Below, piece after piece: positions 1 to 5,522 of a DNA stretch of 5,522 nt (position 1 is the first letter of the stretch; every line of letters begins with the position of its first letter). The notes under the pieces were generated by a model, which saw only the letters and a list, made by a program, of their open reading frames with translations, made no database searches and was not told the origin of the DNA. Source of the DNA: Ignavibacteria bacterium UBA6688 (lineage in GTDB: Bacteria; Bacteroidota; Ignavibacteria; UBA10030); assembly GCA_002454845.1 (NCBI GenBank), contig DKJQ01000043.1:1-5522 (forward strand). Direction: 5' to 3'. The position numbers and the translations under genes are program-made.

Positions 1-2
1 GG

Positions 3-50
3 AACGCACACCGAATCTTTGGTGAGAAGAGTGAAGCGGAAGGCCCATGA
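3..50 (+). CDS. C-terminal tail of an upstream gene, possibly an amidohydrolase (partial)
   Basis: This frame is open from the window edge and encodes only 15 residues (NAHRIFGEKSEAEGP) before TGA at 48-50. The Asn-Ala-His-Arg-Ile-Phe-Gly stretch resembles the last helix of amidohydrolase-type TIM-barrel enzymes, where an N-A-x-R-x-F/L-G pattern near the C-terminus is common; that is recall of a family pattern and rests on few residues. The TGA overlaps an ATG at 47 in the ATGA arrangement typical of coupled genes, which supports a real gene end here. A competing frame is open from 1 to 84 and encodes a basic, low-complexity tail that looks less protein-like. The identity is tentative. Confidence 0.35.
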   Translation, partial: NAHRIFGEKSEAEGP

Positions 51-117
51 AACAGATACTCCACGAGACGGATTCTCTTCTTGAGCAGCCAACAACTCAG
101 ATCGATCCCTTATTTCT

Positions 118-122
118 GGAAG
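118..122 (+). promoter_or_regulatory. Ribosome binding site for the PQQ dehydrogenase gene
   Basis: GGAAG lies 5 bases before the ATG at 128. It supports that ATG over the in-frame ATG at 47, whose own GGAAGG (38-43) is only 3 bases away, closer than usual. Confidence 0.55.
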
Positions 123-127
123 AAAAC

Positions 128-1252
128 ATGAAGAATACGATCCTCCTGGCATTCTCTTTCATATTGGTCCTTTCCAGCTCTCTCCTAGGCCAGCAGAAGG
201 TTTTCACGACTGAGGATGGAATTCGGTACCGTGTTGAGACCGTGCTGGAGAATCTCGAAATCCCTTGGTCACTTGCCTTTGATGACGATGGAAACATGTA
301 TTTTACAGAACGGCCGGGACGGCTCCAGTTGCTGAAGAAAGGGGAAAAGAAACCCCTCTTAATCGCCTCAATCAAAGAGGTCCGGCACAGGGGGGAGGGA
401 GGACTGATGGGTTTGGCACTGCACCCCAACTTCAAGATCAACGGTTTTCTGTACGTGAGTTATACATTTGATTTCAGGAGGGGGCAATCGAACAAAGTAG
501 TCCGGTTTAGGCTGGAAAATGGGACACTGAACGATCAGAAGGAAATTCTTCAGTATTTGCCCGGATCCTCAGTTCATAATGGTTGCCGCCTTCGATTTGG
601 CCCGGATGGGAAACTCTACATCACCACCGGAGATGCTGCCGAACGGAGTATTGCGCAGGATCTTGGCTCTCTCGGGGGGAAGATTCTCCGGGTCAATGAT
701 GATGGGTCGATTCCGGGTGACAACCCGAACCCCCAATCGCCCGTGTTTGCATTCGGGTTCCGGAACCCTCAGGGGATAGACTGGCACCCAATTTCCCGGG
801 TCCTCTTTGAAACTGAACACGGCCCCTCGGGGTTTGATGGACCCGGAGGCGGAGATGAAGTCAATATAGTGGAACCGGGAAAAAATTATGGCTGGCCGAT
901 CATTCATCACCGGGAGACGCGATCGGGGATGGAATCGCCGTTTCTCGAATATACTCCCGCGATCGCCCCTGCAAGCGGCGTCTTCTATAAGGGTACGGTC
1001 TTTCCCGGTTTCAATACCAATTATTTCTTCGGGGGCCTGCGTGGACAGAGGATTCAACGACTTGTGGTGACGGAACAGCCCCCTCACAGGCTCATTCAGC
1101 AGGAGGTGATGCTCCAGGGCGTATTTCGAAGAATCAGGGAGGTCACGACGGGTCCGGATGGGTATATCTATTTTTCAACCAGCAACCGCGACGGCCGCGC
1201 AACCCCCGTTGAGAACGACGACAGGATCCTCCGTATCGTTCCTGCGCAATAG
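128..1252 (+). CDS. Secreted PQQ-dependent aldose/sorbosone dehydrogenase-like protein
   Basis: Predicted 374-residue quinoprotein of the glucose/sorbosone dehydrogenase family (soluble aldose sugar dehydrogenase type; E. coli YliI is of similar length). The family oxidises aldoses using PQQ and calcium outside the cytoplasm. Residues 1-21 form a signal peptide: Lys near the start, a hydrophobic core, and likely cleavage before Gln22-Gln23; there is no lipobox Cys. Family motifs follow in order: IPWSLAF with FTERPGRL (45-66), GEGGLMGLALHPNF (89-102), HNGCRLRFGPDG with TTGD (150-169), GGKILRVN (183-190), FGFRNPQGIDWHP (209-221), ETEHGP (228-233), GGDEVN and GKNYGWP (241-257), and RIREVTTGPDGYIYFST (335-351). 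His150 is the expected catalytic base. Cys152 replaces the Gly usual in HNGGRL. An in-frame ATG at 47 would add 27 acidic, hydrophilic residues in front of the signal peptide, so the start at 128 was preferred. The substrate cannot be told from sequence. Confidence 0.9.
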   Translation: MKNTILLAFSFILVLSSSLLGQQKVFTTEDGIRYRVETVLENLEIPWSLAFDDDGNMYFTERPGRLQLLKKGEKKPLLIASIKEVRHRGEGGLMGLALHPNFKINGFLYVSYTFDFRRGQSNKVVRFRLENGTLNDQKEILQYLPGSSVHNGCRLRFGPDGKLYITTGDAAERSIAQDLGSLGGKILRVNDDGSIPGDNPNPQSPVFAFGFRNPQGIDWHPISRVLFETEHGPSGFDGPGGGDEVNIVEPGKNYGWPIIHHRETRSGMESPFLEYTPAIAPASGVFYKGTVFPGFNTNYFFGGLRGQRIQRLVVTEQPPHRLIQQEVMLQGVFRRIREVTTGPDGYIYFSTSNRDGRATPVENDDRILRIVPAQ

Positions 1253-1264
1253 TGCTCTCTGCCC

Positions 1265-1297
1265 AGACCTGACAGGTTTCGAAAACCTGTCAGGTCT
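1265..1297. repeat. Perfect 15-bp-arm palindrome in the intergenic gap (repeat and/or terminator)
   Basis: Bases 1265-1279 are exactly complementary to 1283-1297 around a 3-base CGA loop. Each arm also contains its own 11-base dyad: ACCTG-A-CAGGT at 1267-1277 and ACCTG-T-CAGGT at 1285-1295. The hairpin begins 13 bases after the stop of the PQQ dehydrogenase gene and could end its transcription, but only TTTC follows the stem, so it is a poor classical intrinsic terminator. From memory, ACCTGACAGGT-type palindromes recur between genes in Bacteroidetes-related genomes, which would make this a dispersed repeat; that link is unverified. Confidence 0.85.
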
Positions 1298-1299
1298 TT

Positions 1300-1332
1300 C
1301 GTCCCGGCCGGTTTTCTGAACCTTTCAGGTCT
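1300..1332. repeat. Decayed second copy of the palindrome
   Basis: Aligned without gaps, this 33-base stretch matches the palindrome at 1265-1297 at 23 of 33 positions, offset by exactly 35 bases. The right arm is well kept: 1319-1332 differs from the matching 14 bases of the first copy at one position (ACCTTTCAGGTCT against ACCTGTCAGGTCT). The left arm and loop are heavily changed, so only a weak interrupted hairpin remains. It reads as a tandem duplicate that has drifted, although chance similarity of the left half cannot be excluded. Confidence 0.6.
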
Positions 1333-1363
1333 GCCATCCCTCGTACCGACTCATCGCCGCCTG

Positions 1364-1396
1364 TTTACTTTCTTGTCTCTTCTTTCACTATATTAT
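1364..1396 (+). promoter_or_regulatory. Weak promoter candidate for the GH57-GH13 pair
   Basis: TTTACT (1364-1369) is followed 19 bases later by TATATT (1389-1394), overlapping TATTAT (1391-1396). Both boxes are poor sigma70-like matches and the spacing is long. The stretch 1361-1386 is unusually pyrimidine-rich (23 of 26 bases). A promoter is expected here because the preceding gene ends before a strong hairpin, but the exact boxes are uncertain. Confidence 0.25.
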
Positions 1397-1416
1397 CGCT
1401 CAATTTGTATGAATTG

Positions 1417-1422
1417 AGAGGA
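1417..1422 (+). promoter_or_regulatory. Ribosome binding site for the GH57 gene
   Basis: AGAGGA lies 9 bases before the ATG at 1432. It picks that start over an in-frame TTG at 1405, whose upstream sequence is pyrimidine- and AT-rich with no purine-rich site. Confidence 0.65.
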
Positions 1423-1431
1423 TCAAGATTT

Positions 1432-3651
1432 ATGGGCGACGACTACCCCAAAACCGGAGCGACACTCTACCTTAATATTATCTGGCACCAGCACCAGCCG
1501 CTGTACCTTGATCCGGGGAGCGATCAGCTCCAGGGCCCTTGGGTTCGGACCCACGGCACCAAGGATTACTACGACATGGTGTCCATTCTGGAGAAATATC
1601 CCACCATCCATTTCACGGTCAACCTTACCTCCTCGCTGCTCCACCAGCTGGAGGAATACTACCTCAAACGCCTCAAACCGTTCGTTGATCTCAAGAGGAA
1701 CCACGTTGATGCGAAGAGGTATTTCGCGAAGTACCGGGGAAAGACCGATCCCTGGATCGATCTCGCTCTTAAGCATACCAAGGACTTTGATGCGAGAGAC
1801 CTGCAATTCCTTTTGACGAATGTTTGGAATGCGTTCGGCATCAGTGACGTCATCATGAACCGGTTTCCGGAGTATAAGGCGCTTCAGGAACGCTTTAAAG
1901 CGGTCGATGCGTGGGGGCTCAGCGAGCAGGAGCGGCGGGAGATCAAATTCTGGTTCTACATGGCCTACTTTGACCCGGATTTTCTGGAAGGGGGGGTGAA
2001 GCTCGCGACCGGAGCGACGATCGACCTGACAGACCTGATCACCAAACAAGGGGATGGAACATATCGGCTGAAGAAAACGGTCGCAGAAGATGATTGCAAT
2101 CGTATTGTCGCCGAGACGTATAAGGTGCTGGCCGCGATCATACCCCTCCATAAGAAGATGATGTATCAACCCTCCCTTCATACCGGCCAGGTCGAGATCA
2201 TCACCACGCCGTATTACCACCCCATTTTGCCGCTTGTCTACGACAGCGACCTGGGAAGACTCTGCCAGCCGAACGATCCGATGCCGCCACGATTCTTCTT
2301 CCCAAAGGACGCGGAAGCTCAGGTTGCGAAGGCTGTTGTGTATTACGAGGATACATTTGGTGTCTCCCCGACCGGCATGTGGCCGGCGGAAGGATCGGTC
2401 GCCCATGACATTGTTGCCGTGTTTGCAAAGCACGGGATCACATGGACGGCCACCGATGAAAAGATCCTTTCCCGTTCCAAGCCCCAGGGTTGCAGCAAGT
2501 ACTACCCCTATTCCTTGCGTGGTACGAACGGCACCGACAATCCTATGGCGATCGTGTTTCGTGACACCGATCTCTCCGATAAAATTGGCTTTGTTTACCA
2601 GAATCTTGAAGGAGAAGTTGCAGCGGATGACTTTATCCGTCACGTCCTGAGTTATGCCCCCCGGGAAGGGGAGCCGGACAGATTGCTCACGGTTATTTTG
2701 GACGGCGAGAACGCGTGGGAATGGTATCGTCTCGACAACGACGGGAAGACCTTTCAGAACGCCCTGTACCGAAAACTTGCAAAACTCCATGAGTCGGGAC
2801 AAGTCGTCACCAGTACCGTAACGGAATACTTGCAGGGAAATCCTCATCGGGGAATTCCCGCCCATCCGATTGAGTCGATGAGAAACCTCGAATGGCTCTG
2901 GCCGGGCTCCTGGATCAACGCCAACTACGACACATGGATTGGAGATGATGAAGAGAACCGGGCGTGGGAGTATCTTTTGACGGCCAGGAAGGATCTCGAG
3001 AACTCGGGTTTGAAACAGCCTGATCCTCATGCCCCCGAACCCAAGAAGAACACCAAAGCTTGGTATGCGTACCGGGCATGGGAATCGATGTACGCCGCCG
3101 AGGGATCGGACTGGTTTTGGTGGTATGGAACCGACCAGACCGCACCGGCAGGAGACAAACCTTTTGACCTCGCGTACATCACTCATCTAAACAATATTTA
3201 CAAGTTTGCCAGGCTTGCAAAGGGAACGATGCCCGACCGAAATTTTCTTCCGATCGTCCATGATGATATGGCCGAGCCGAACCCGGTCCAGGGAACCATG
3301 GCCCAGAGCAAACAGGATACTGTGACGGTCGTCTTCCAGGTCGATGCCCGCGAAGTGTATGTCCGGAAGGCGATCTATATCGCCGGCAATCACGAGGCTC
3401 TTGGTGAGTGGACCCCTAACAAGGTCCGGCTGTTTGATGATGGGAGCCACGGGGATCAGAAAGGGGATGGGATATGGACGCTCGAACTTGAATTCCCTCC
3501 CGGACTGGAACTCGAATATAAATATACCAACAGCGGTCCCGAGGGAAATTGGAATCCGGGAGACGAGTTGCCGATGAGGAATCGAAGAGTTCATGTGATG
3601 GAGACTCCCGGAGGAAAACAAATCATCAGGGATATTTTTGGAGTGATGTAG
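1432..3651 (+). CDS. GH57 alpha-glucan hydrolase (amylase/amylopullulanase type) with C-terminal CBM20-like domain
   Basis: Predicted 739-residue retaining glycoside hydrolase of family 57, cleaving alpha-1,4 and perhaps alpha-1,6 bonds in starch, glycogen or maltodextrins. All five GH57 regions are visible: WHQHQPL (18-24), GQVEI (252-256), GMWPAEGSV (315-323) with nucleophile Glu320, VILDGENAWEWY (421-432) with acid/base Asp424, and NLEWLWPGSWINANYDTWIG (485-504). The later GSDWFWWYG segment (558-566) fits the amylopullulanase-like branch. Residues about 628-722 resemble a CBM20 starch-binding domain: VVFQV, IYIAGNHEALGEW, GDGIWTLELEFPPGLELEYKY and GNWNPGDELPMRNRRV. Trp660 and Trp707 line up with the sugar-stacking Trp pair of Aspergillus glucoamylase CBM20. 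No signal peptide is seen from this start or from the TTG at 1405, so it is predicted cytoplasmic. The next gene starts 17 bases on, implying one transcript. Specificity (amylase, pullulanase or transferase) is not resolved. Confidence 0.92.
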   Translation: MGDDYPKTGATLYLNIIWHQHQPLYLDPGSDQLQGPWVRTHGTKDYYDMVSILEKYPTIHFTVNLTSSLLHQLEEYYLKRLKPFVDLKRNHVDAKRYFAKYRGKTDPWIDLALKHTKDFDARDLQFLLTNVWNAFGISDVIMNRFPEYKALQERFKAVDAWGLSEQERREIKFWFYMAYFDPDFLEGGVKLATGATIDLTDLITKQGDGTYRLKKTVAEDDCNRIVAETYKVLAAIIPLHKKMMYQPSLHTGQVEIITTPYYHPILPLVYDSDLGRLCQPNDPMPPRFFFPKDAEAQVAKAVVYYEDTFGVSPTGMWPAEGSVAHDIVAVFAKHGITWTATDEKILSRSKPQGCSKYYPYSLRGTNGTDNPMAIVFRDTDLSDKIGFVYQNLEGEVAADDFIRHVLSYAPREGEPDRLLTVILDGENAWEWYRLDNDGKTFQNALYRKLAKLHESGQVVTSTVTEYLQGNPHRGIPAHPIESMRNLEWLWPGSWINANYDTWIGDDEENRAWEYLLTARKDLENSGLKQPDPHAPEPKKNTKAWYAYRAWESMYAAEGSDWFWWYGTDQTAPAGDKPFDLAYITHLNNIYKFARLAKGTMPDRNFLPIVHDDMAEPNPVQGTMAQSKQDTVTVVFQVDAREVYVRKAIYIAGNHEALGEWTPNKVRLFDDGSHGDQKGDGIWTLELEFPPGLELEYKYTNSGPEGNWNPGDELPMRNRRVHVMETPGGKQIIRDIFGVM

Positions 3652-3660
3652 CAGTCCAAA

Positions 3661-3664
3661 GAGG
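3661..3664 (+). promoter_or_regulatory. Ribosome binding site for the GH13-like lipoprotein gene
   Basis: GAGG, within AGAGGAAA, lies 4 bases before the ATG at 3669. It marks that start rather than an in-frame ATG at 3549 that lies inside the GH57 gene. Confidence 0.6.
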
Positions 3665-3668
3665 AAAC

Positions 3669-5480
3669 ATGAAGCAGATCCCATACCGGTCGGTACTGTG
3701 GATGATTATCGCAGCACTGTTGTCGCTGCCGGGTTGCTCGTCGCAAAAGGATCCCAGCGTGGATCTGCACGGTGAGTGGCGCTTTGCCGTCGACTCGCTG
3801 GATCATGGAGTGGAGGGAGAGTGGTTTGGCGAGACGTTCGACCGGTCTGGTTGGAAGCAGGTGGAGGTTCCCGGGTACTGGGACCGGTACAATCTCGAGG
3901 AATACGACGGGATCGGCTGGTTCGCAACATCGTTTGAGGTCTCGTCTGTCGACCCGCCGCTTGTGGTGTTTTTTGGCGGCGTTGATGATGAGGCCGACGT
4001 ATGGGTTAATGGTATGAAGATAGGGACCCATGTCGGATACAGCGAGCCGTTCTTCCTGGAAATTCGAAATGCGCTCAGGGTGGGGGAAAACCTTCTGGTC
4101 ATCCGGGTGAGTGATTTTTCCGGGCCCGGAGGTATTTATCGGGCGGTTTCGCTTGTCCCCCTGCGCGATGTGGAGCAGCACCTGCGAACCCCCTACGCAG
4201 ATCTTCCTGCACGTCCTAGCCAGGATTGGGTGAAGGATGCGGTTATCTACAAAGTCTCCCTTCGGTCGTTTTCCCGGGATGGTACGATCAAGGCCCTGGA
4301 GAGAAAGCTCCCGGAATTGAAAGAACTTGGAGTGACAGTCGTCTGGCTCTTGCCAATCCATCCTATCGGTGAGTTGAATCGGAGAGGGAGTTTCGGAAAC
4401 CCCTACGCTGTGCAGGACTATTATGAGATCAACCCGCCCCTCGGGACCCTGAGCGATTTCCGGTCGCTGGTGAAGTCTGCGCACTCGCACGGTTTGAAGA
4501 TCATCATGGACCTTGCCGCGAATCATACGGCTTGGGATGCGCAACTCCTCATGGAACACCCCGATTGGTACACGACGAACAGGCAGGGAGCCGTTGTCTC
4601 CCCCAACGCCGATTGGGACGATGTCGCGGACCTGAACTATGATCATCACGAGCTTCGGAAGTACATGACCGAGGTGATGAAATACTGGGTCGCCGAGGCG
4701 GACGTTGATGGATACCGGTGCAGTGTCTCGGAGCTTGTGCCGACCGACTTCTGGGAACGGGCGCGGATGGAACTCGAGAAGATCAAGCCGGTGCTGATGC
4801 TTTCTGAAGGAACGCTCCCCGAACATCATGTCGAAGCATTCGACATCACATACTCCTGGAATATGTACGATGTCATGGACCGGGTCCTTCTTGGTTCCCT
4901 GCCGGTCAGTGCGTTCGACCATCTTCTGAGGAGCGAAGCGTACCAGTACCCCCAGGGATCCCTCCGGTTGCGGTTCAATACGAACCAGGCCAAGTATGTC
5001 TGGGACACGCTTGTCGTGACAAAGCGAACACCGCAAGAGGGAAAGGCAGGCGCGGTTCTGGTCTGGACTTTCCCCGGCGTTCCGCTTCTCTGCAGCGGTG
5101 AAGAGGTGGGGAATGAAAGGGAGCCCGACATGTTCGAAAAGGGGGAGATTGATTGGGATAAGAATCCGGAAATGATGGAATTCTATAAGAAACTCGCGTC
5201 GTTGCGGAGAGGGCACGTGGCATTGAGGAGAGGAGAGCTGATCACTCTGCCAAATTCCGACACCGGCGAAGTGTATTCGTTTCTACGTGAGTTTGAGGGG
5301 GATTCTACATTGGTCGTTATCAATTTTGGTGGACGGAAGAAGCGGATCGAAATTTCCTTCCTGTCAGGGATGGGAGGATCCTGGATGGAATTTTTTTCCG
5401 GTGACGATGTACATCCCTCTGAAGGAAAAATCTCCCTCAGCCTTCAACCGTATGGTTATCAGGTTTTTGTCAGAAAGTAA
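3669..5480 (+). CDS. Lipoprotein with GH2-N-like domain and catalytically degenerate GH13 (alpha-amylase) domain
   Basis: Predicted 603-residue lipoprotein. Residues 1-22 are a lipoprotein signal peptide with lipobox LPGC and lipidation at Cys23. Residues about 33-165 form a beta-sandwich like the GH2 N-terminal sugar-binding domain (HGEWRF, GIGWFATSFEV, ADVWVNGMKIGTH, GENLLVIRV, GGIYRAVSLVP). Residues about 186-515 are a GH13 barrel: AVIYKVSLRSFS (191-202), VVWLLPIHPIG (224-234), GNPYAVQDYY (243-252), region I DLAANH (281-286), VADLNYD (319-325). About 516-603 is the C-terminal beta domain. Region II is GYRCSVSE (348-355), with Ser352 where the nucleophile Asp should be. Region III keeps acid/base Glu380 (LSEGTLPEH). 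Region IV reads RFNTNQA (435-441), so the usual NHD is NQA and the third catalytic Asp is Ala441. The fold is seen; loss of hydrolysis and a glucan-binding role are inferred. It follows the GH57 gene by 17 bases, probably in one operon. Confidence 0.9.
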   Translation: MKQIPYRSVLWMIIAALLSLPGCSSQKDPSVDLHGEWRFAVDSLDHGVEGEWFGETFDRSGWKQVEVPGYWDRYNLEEYDGIGWFATSFEVSSVDPPLVVFFGGVDDEADVWVNGMKIGTHVGYSEPFFLEIRNALRVGENLLVIRVSDFSGPGGIYRAVSLVPLRDVEQHLRTPYADLPARPSQDWVKDAVIYKVSLRSFSRDGTIKALERKLPELKELGVTVVWLLPIHPIGELNRRGSFGNPYAVQDYYEINPPLGTLSDFRSLVKSAHSHGLKIIMDLAANHTAWDAQLLMEHPDWYTTNRQGAVVSPNADWDDVADLNYDHHELRKYMTEVMKYWVAEADVDGYRCSVSELVPTDFWERARMELEKIKPVLMLSEGTLPEHHVEAFDITYSWNMYDVMDRVLLGSLPVSAFDHLLRSEAYQYPQGSLRLRFNTNQAKYVWDTLVVTKRTPQEGKAGAVLVWTFPGVPLLCSGEEVGNEREPDMFEKGEIDWDKNPEMMEFYKKLASLRRGHVALRRGELITLPNSDTGEVYSFLREFEGDSTLVVINFGGRKKRIEISFLSGMGGSWMEFFSGDDVHPSEGKISLSLQPYGYQVFVRK

Positions 5481-5490
5481 GTTGGCTCTC

Positions 5491-5522
5491 CCCGCCACAC
5501 TGCATGTCGGGCAGGCCCGCCA
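5491..5522. repeat. Start of a possible 25-bp tandem or hairpin repeat, cut by the window edge
   Basis: CCCGCCA occurs at 5491-5497 and again at 5516-5522, giving a 25-base period, but only the first unit is complete. The first unit also folds imperfectly: CCCG (5491-5494) pairs with CGGG (5508-5511), with CA/TG inside after a mismatch. CGGGC-AG-GCCCG (5508-5519) is a further short dyad. It lies 11 bases after the lipoprotein stop and could be an intergenic repeat or part of a transcript end; no T-tract is visible before the edge. Confidence 0.35.

Noticed and set aside
1400..1407. Bacteroidetes-type -7 box (TAnnTTTG) at TCAATTTG
   Set aside because: One conserved position is wrong (C for A) and no TTTG box lies at the expected distance upstream.
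1405..1431. TTG start at 1405 for the GH57 gene
   Set aside because: It has no purine-rich site upstream and adds only 9 residues without giving a signal peptide; the ATG at 1432 has AGAGGA at a good distance.
1423..3186. Long antisense open frame of 587 codons opposite the GH57 gene
   Set aside because: The opposite strand has complete GH57 and CBM20 motifs. The antisense translation shows no recognisable domain and is explained by codon bias of the real gene.
3549..3668. Upstream in-frame extension of the GH13-like gene to an ATG at 3549
   Set aside because: It would overlap the GH57 gene by about 100 bases and bury the lipoprotein signal peptide 40 residues inside the protein; the ATG at 3669 has its own GAGG site.
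4710..4991. The GH13-like gene as a pseudogene or frameshifted amylase
   Set aside because: The reading frame is continuous for 603 codons with intact signal peptide, barrel motifs and C-terminal domain. The losses are point substitutions at catalytic positions, not breaks.
3591..5216. Long antisense open frame of 541 codons opposite the GH13-like gene
   Set aside because: Same reasoning: the + strand carries the lipobox, GH2-N-like and GH13 motifs, and the antisense product has no visible domain or credible start context.
1..5522. CRISPR arrays, tRNA or rRNA genes, insertion sequences
   Set aside because: No regularly spaced repeats with spacers, no cloverleaf-like or rRNA-like stretch, and no transposase motif were seen; nearly all of the window is explained by three protein genes.

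Overview
The window looks bacterial, at roughly 53-55% GC by eye, with all genes on the + strand. Three features loosely suggest the Bacteroidetes/Chlorobi/Ignavibacteria (FCB) side of the tree: a signal peptide ending in Gly-Gln-Gln, a Cys-anchored glycosidase-like lipoprotein, and a long intergenic palindrome built on ACCTG/CAGGT. This placement is inference; no rRNA or marker gene is present.

Layout. Bases 1-50 hold what may be the last codons of an upstream gene, possibly an amidohydrolase. Bases 128-1252 encode a secreted PQQ-dependent aldose (glucose/sorbosone) dehydrogenase-like beta-propeller. The gap at 1253-1431 carries a perfect 15-bp-arm palindrome, a decayed second copy of it exactly 35 bp downstream, a pyrimidine-rich stretch and a weak promoter candidate. 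Bases 1432-3651 encode a leaderless GH57 alpha-glucan hydrolase with its catalytic pair intact and a C-terminal CBM20-type starch-binding domain. After 17 bases, 3669-5480 encodes a lipoprotein with a GH2-N-like beta-sandwich followed by a GH13 (alpha-amylase) barrel. The last 42 bases hold the start of what may be a 25-bp tandem or hairpin repeat cut by the window edge.

Main point. The GH13-like lipoprotein has an uninterrupted reading frame, but two of its three catalytic carboxylates are gone. The nucleophile Asp of region II is Ser352, and the NHD motif of region IV is Asn-Gln-Ala (439-441). Only the acid/base Glu380 remains. It is therefore predicted to be a non-catalytic, surface-anchored alpha-glucan-binding protein or scaffold. 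It is probably co-transcribed with an apparently active GH57 amylase/pullulanase that carries its own starch-binding module. The pair reads as an alpha-glucan (starch or glycogen) handling operon with one binding and one cutting partner, though the lack of a signal peptide on the GH57 enzyme puts the two in different compartments. The upstream dehydrogenase appears to be a separate transcription unit.
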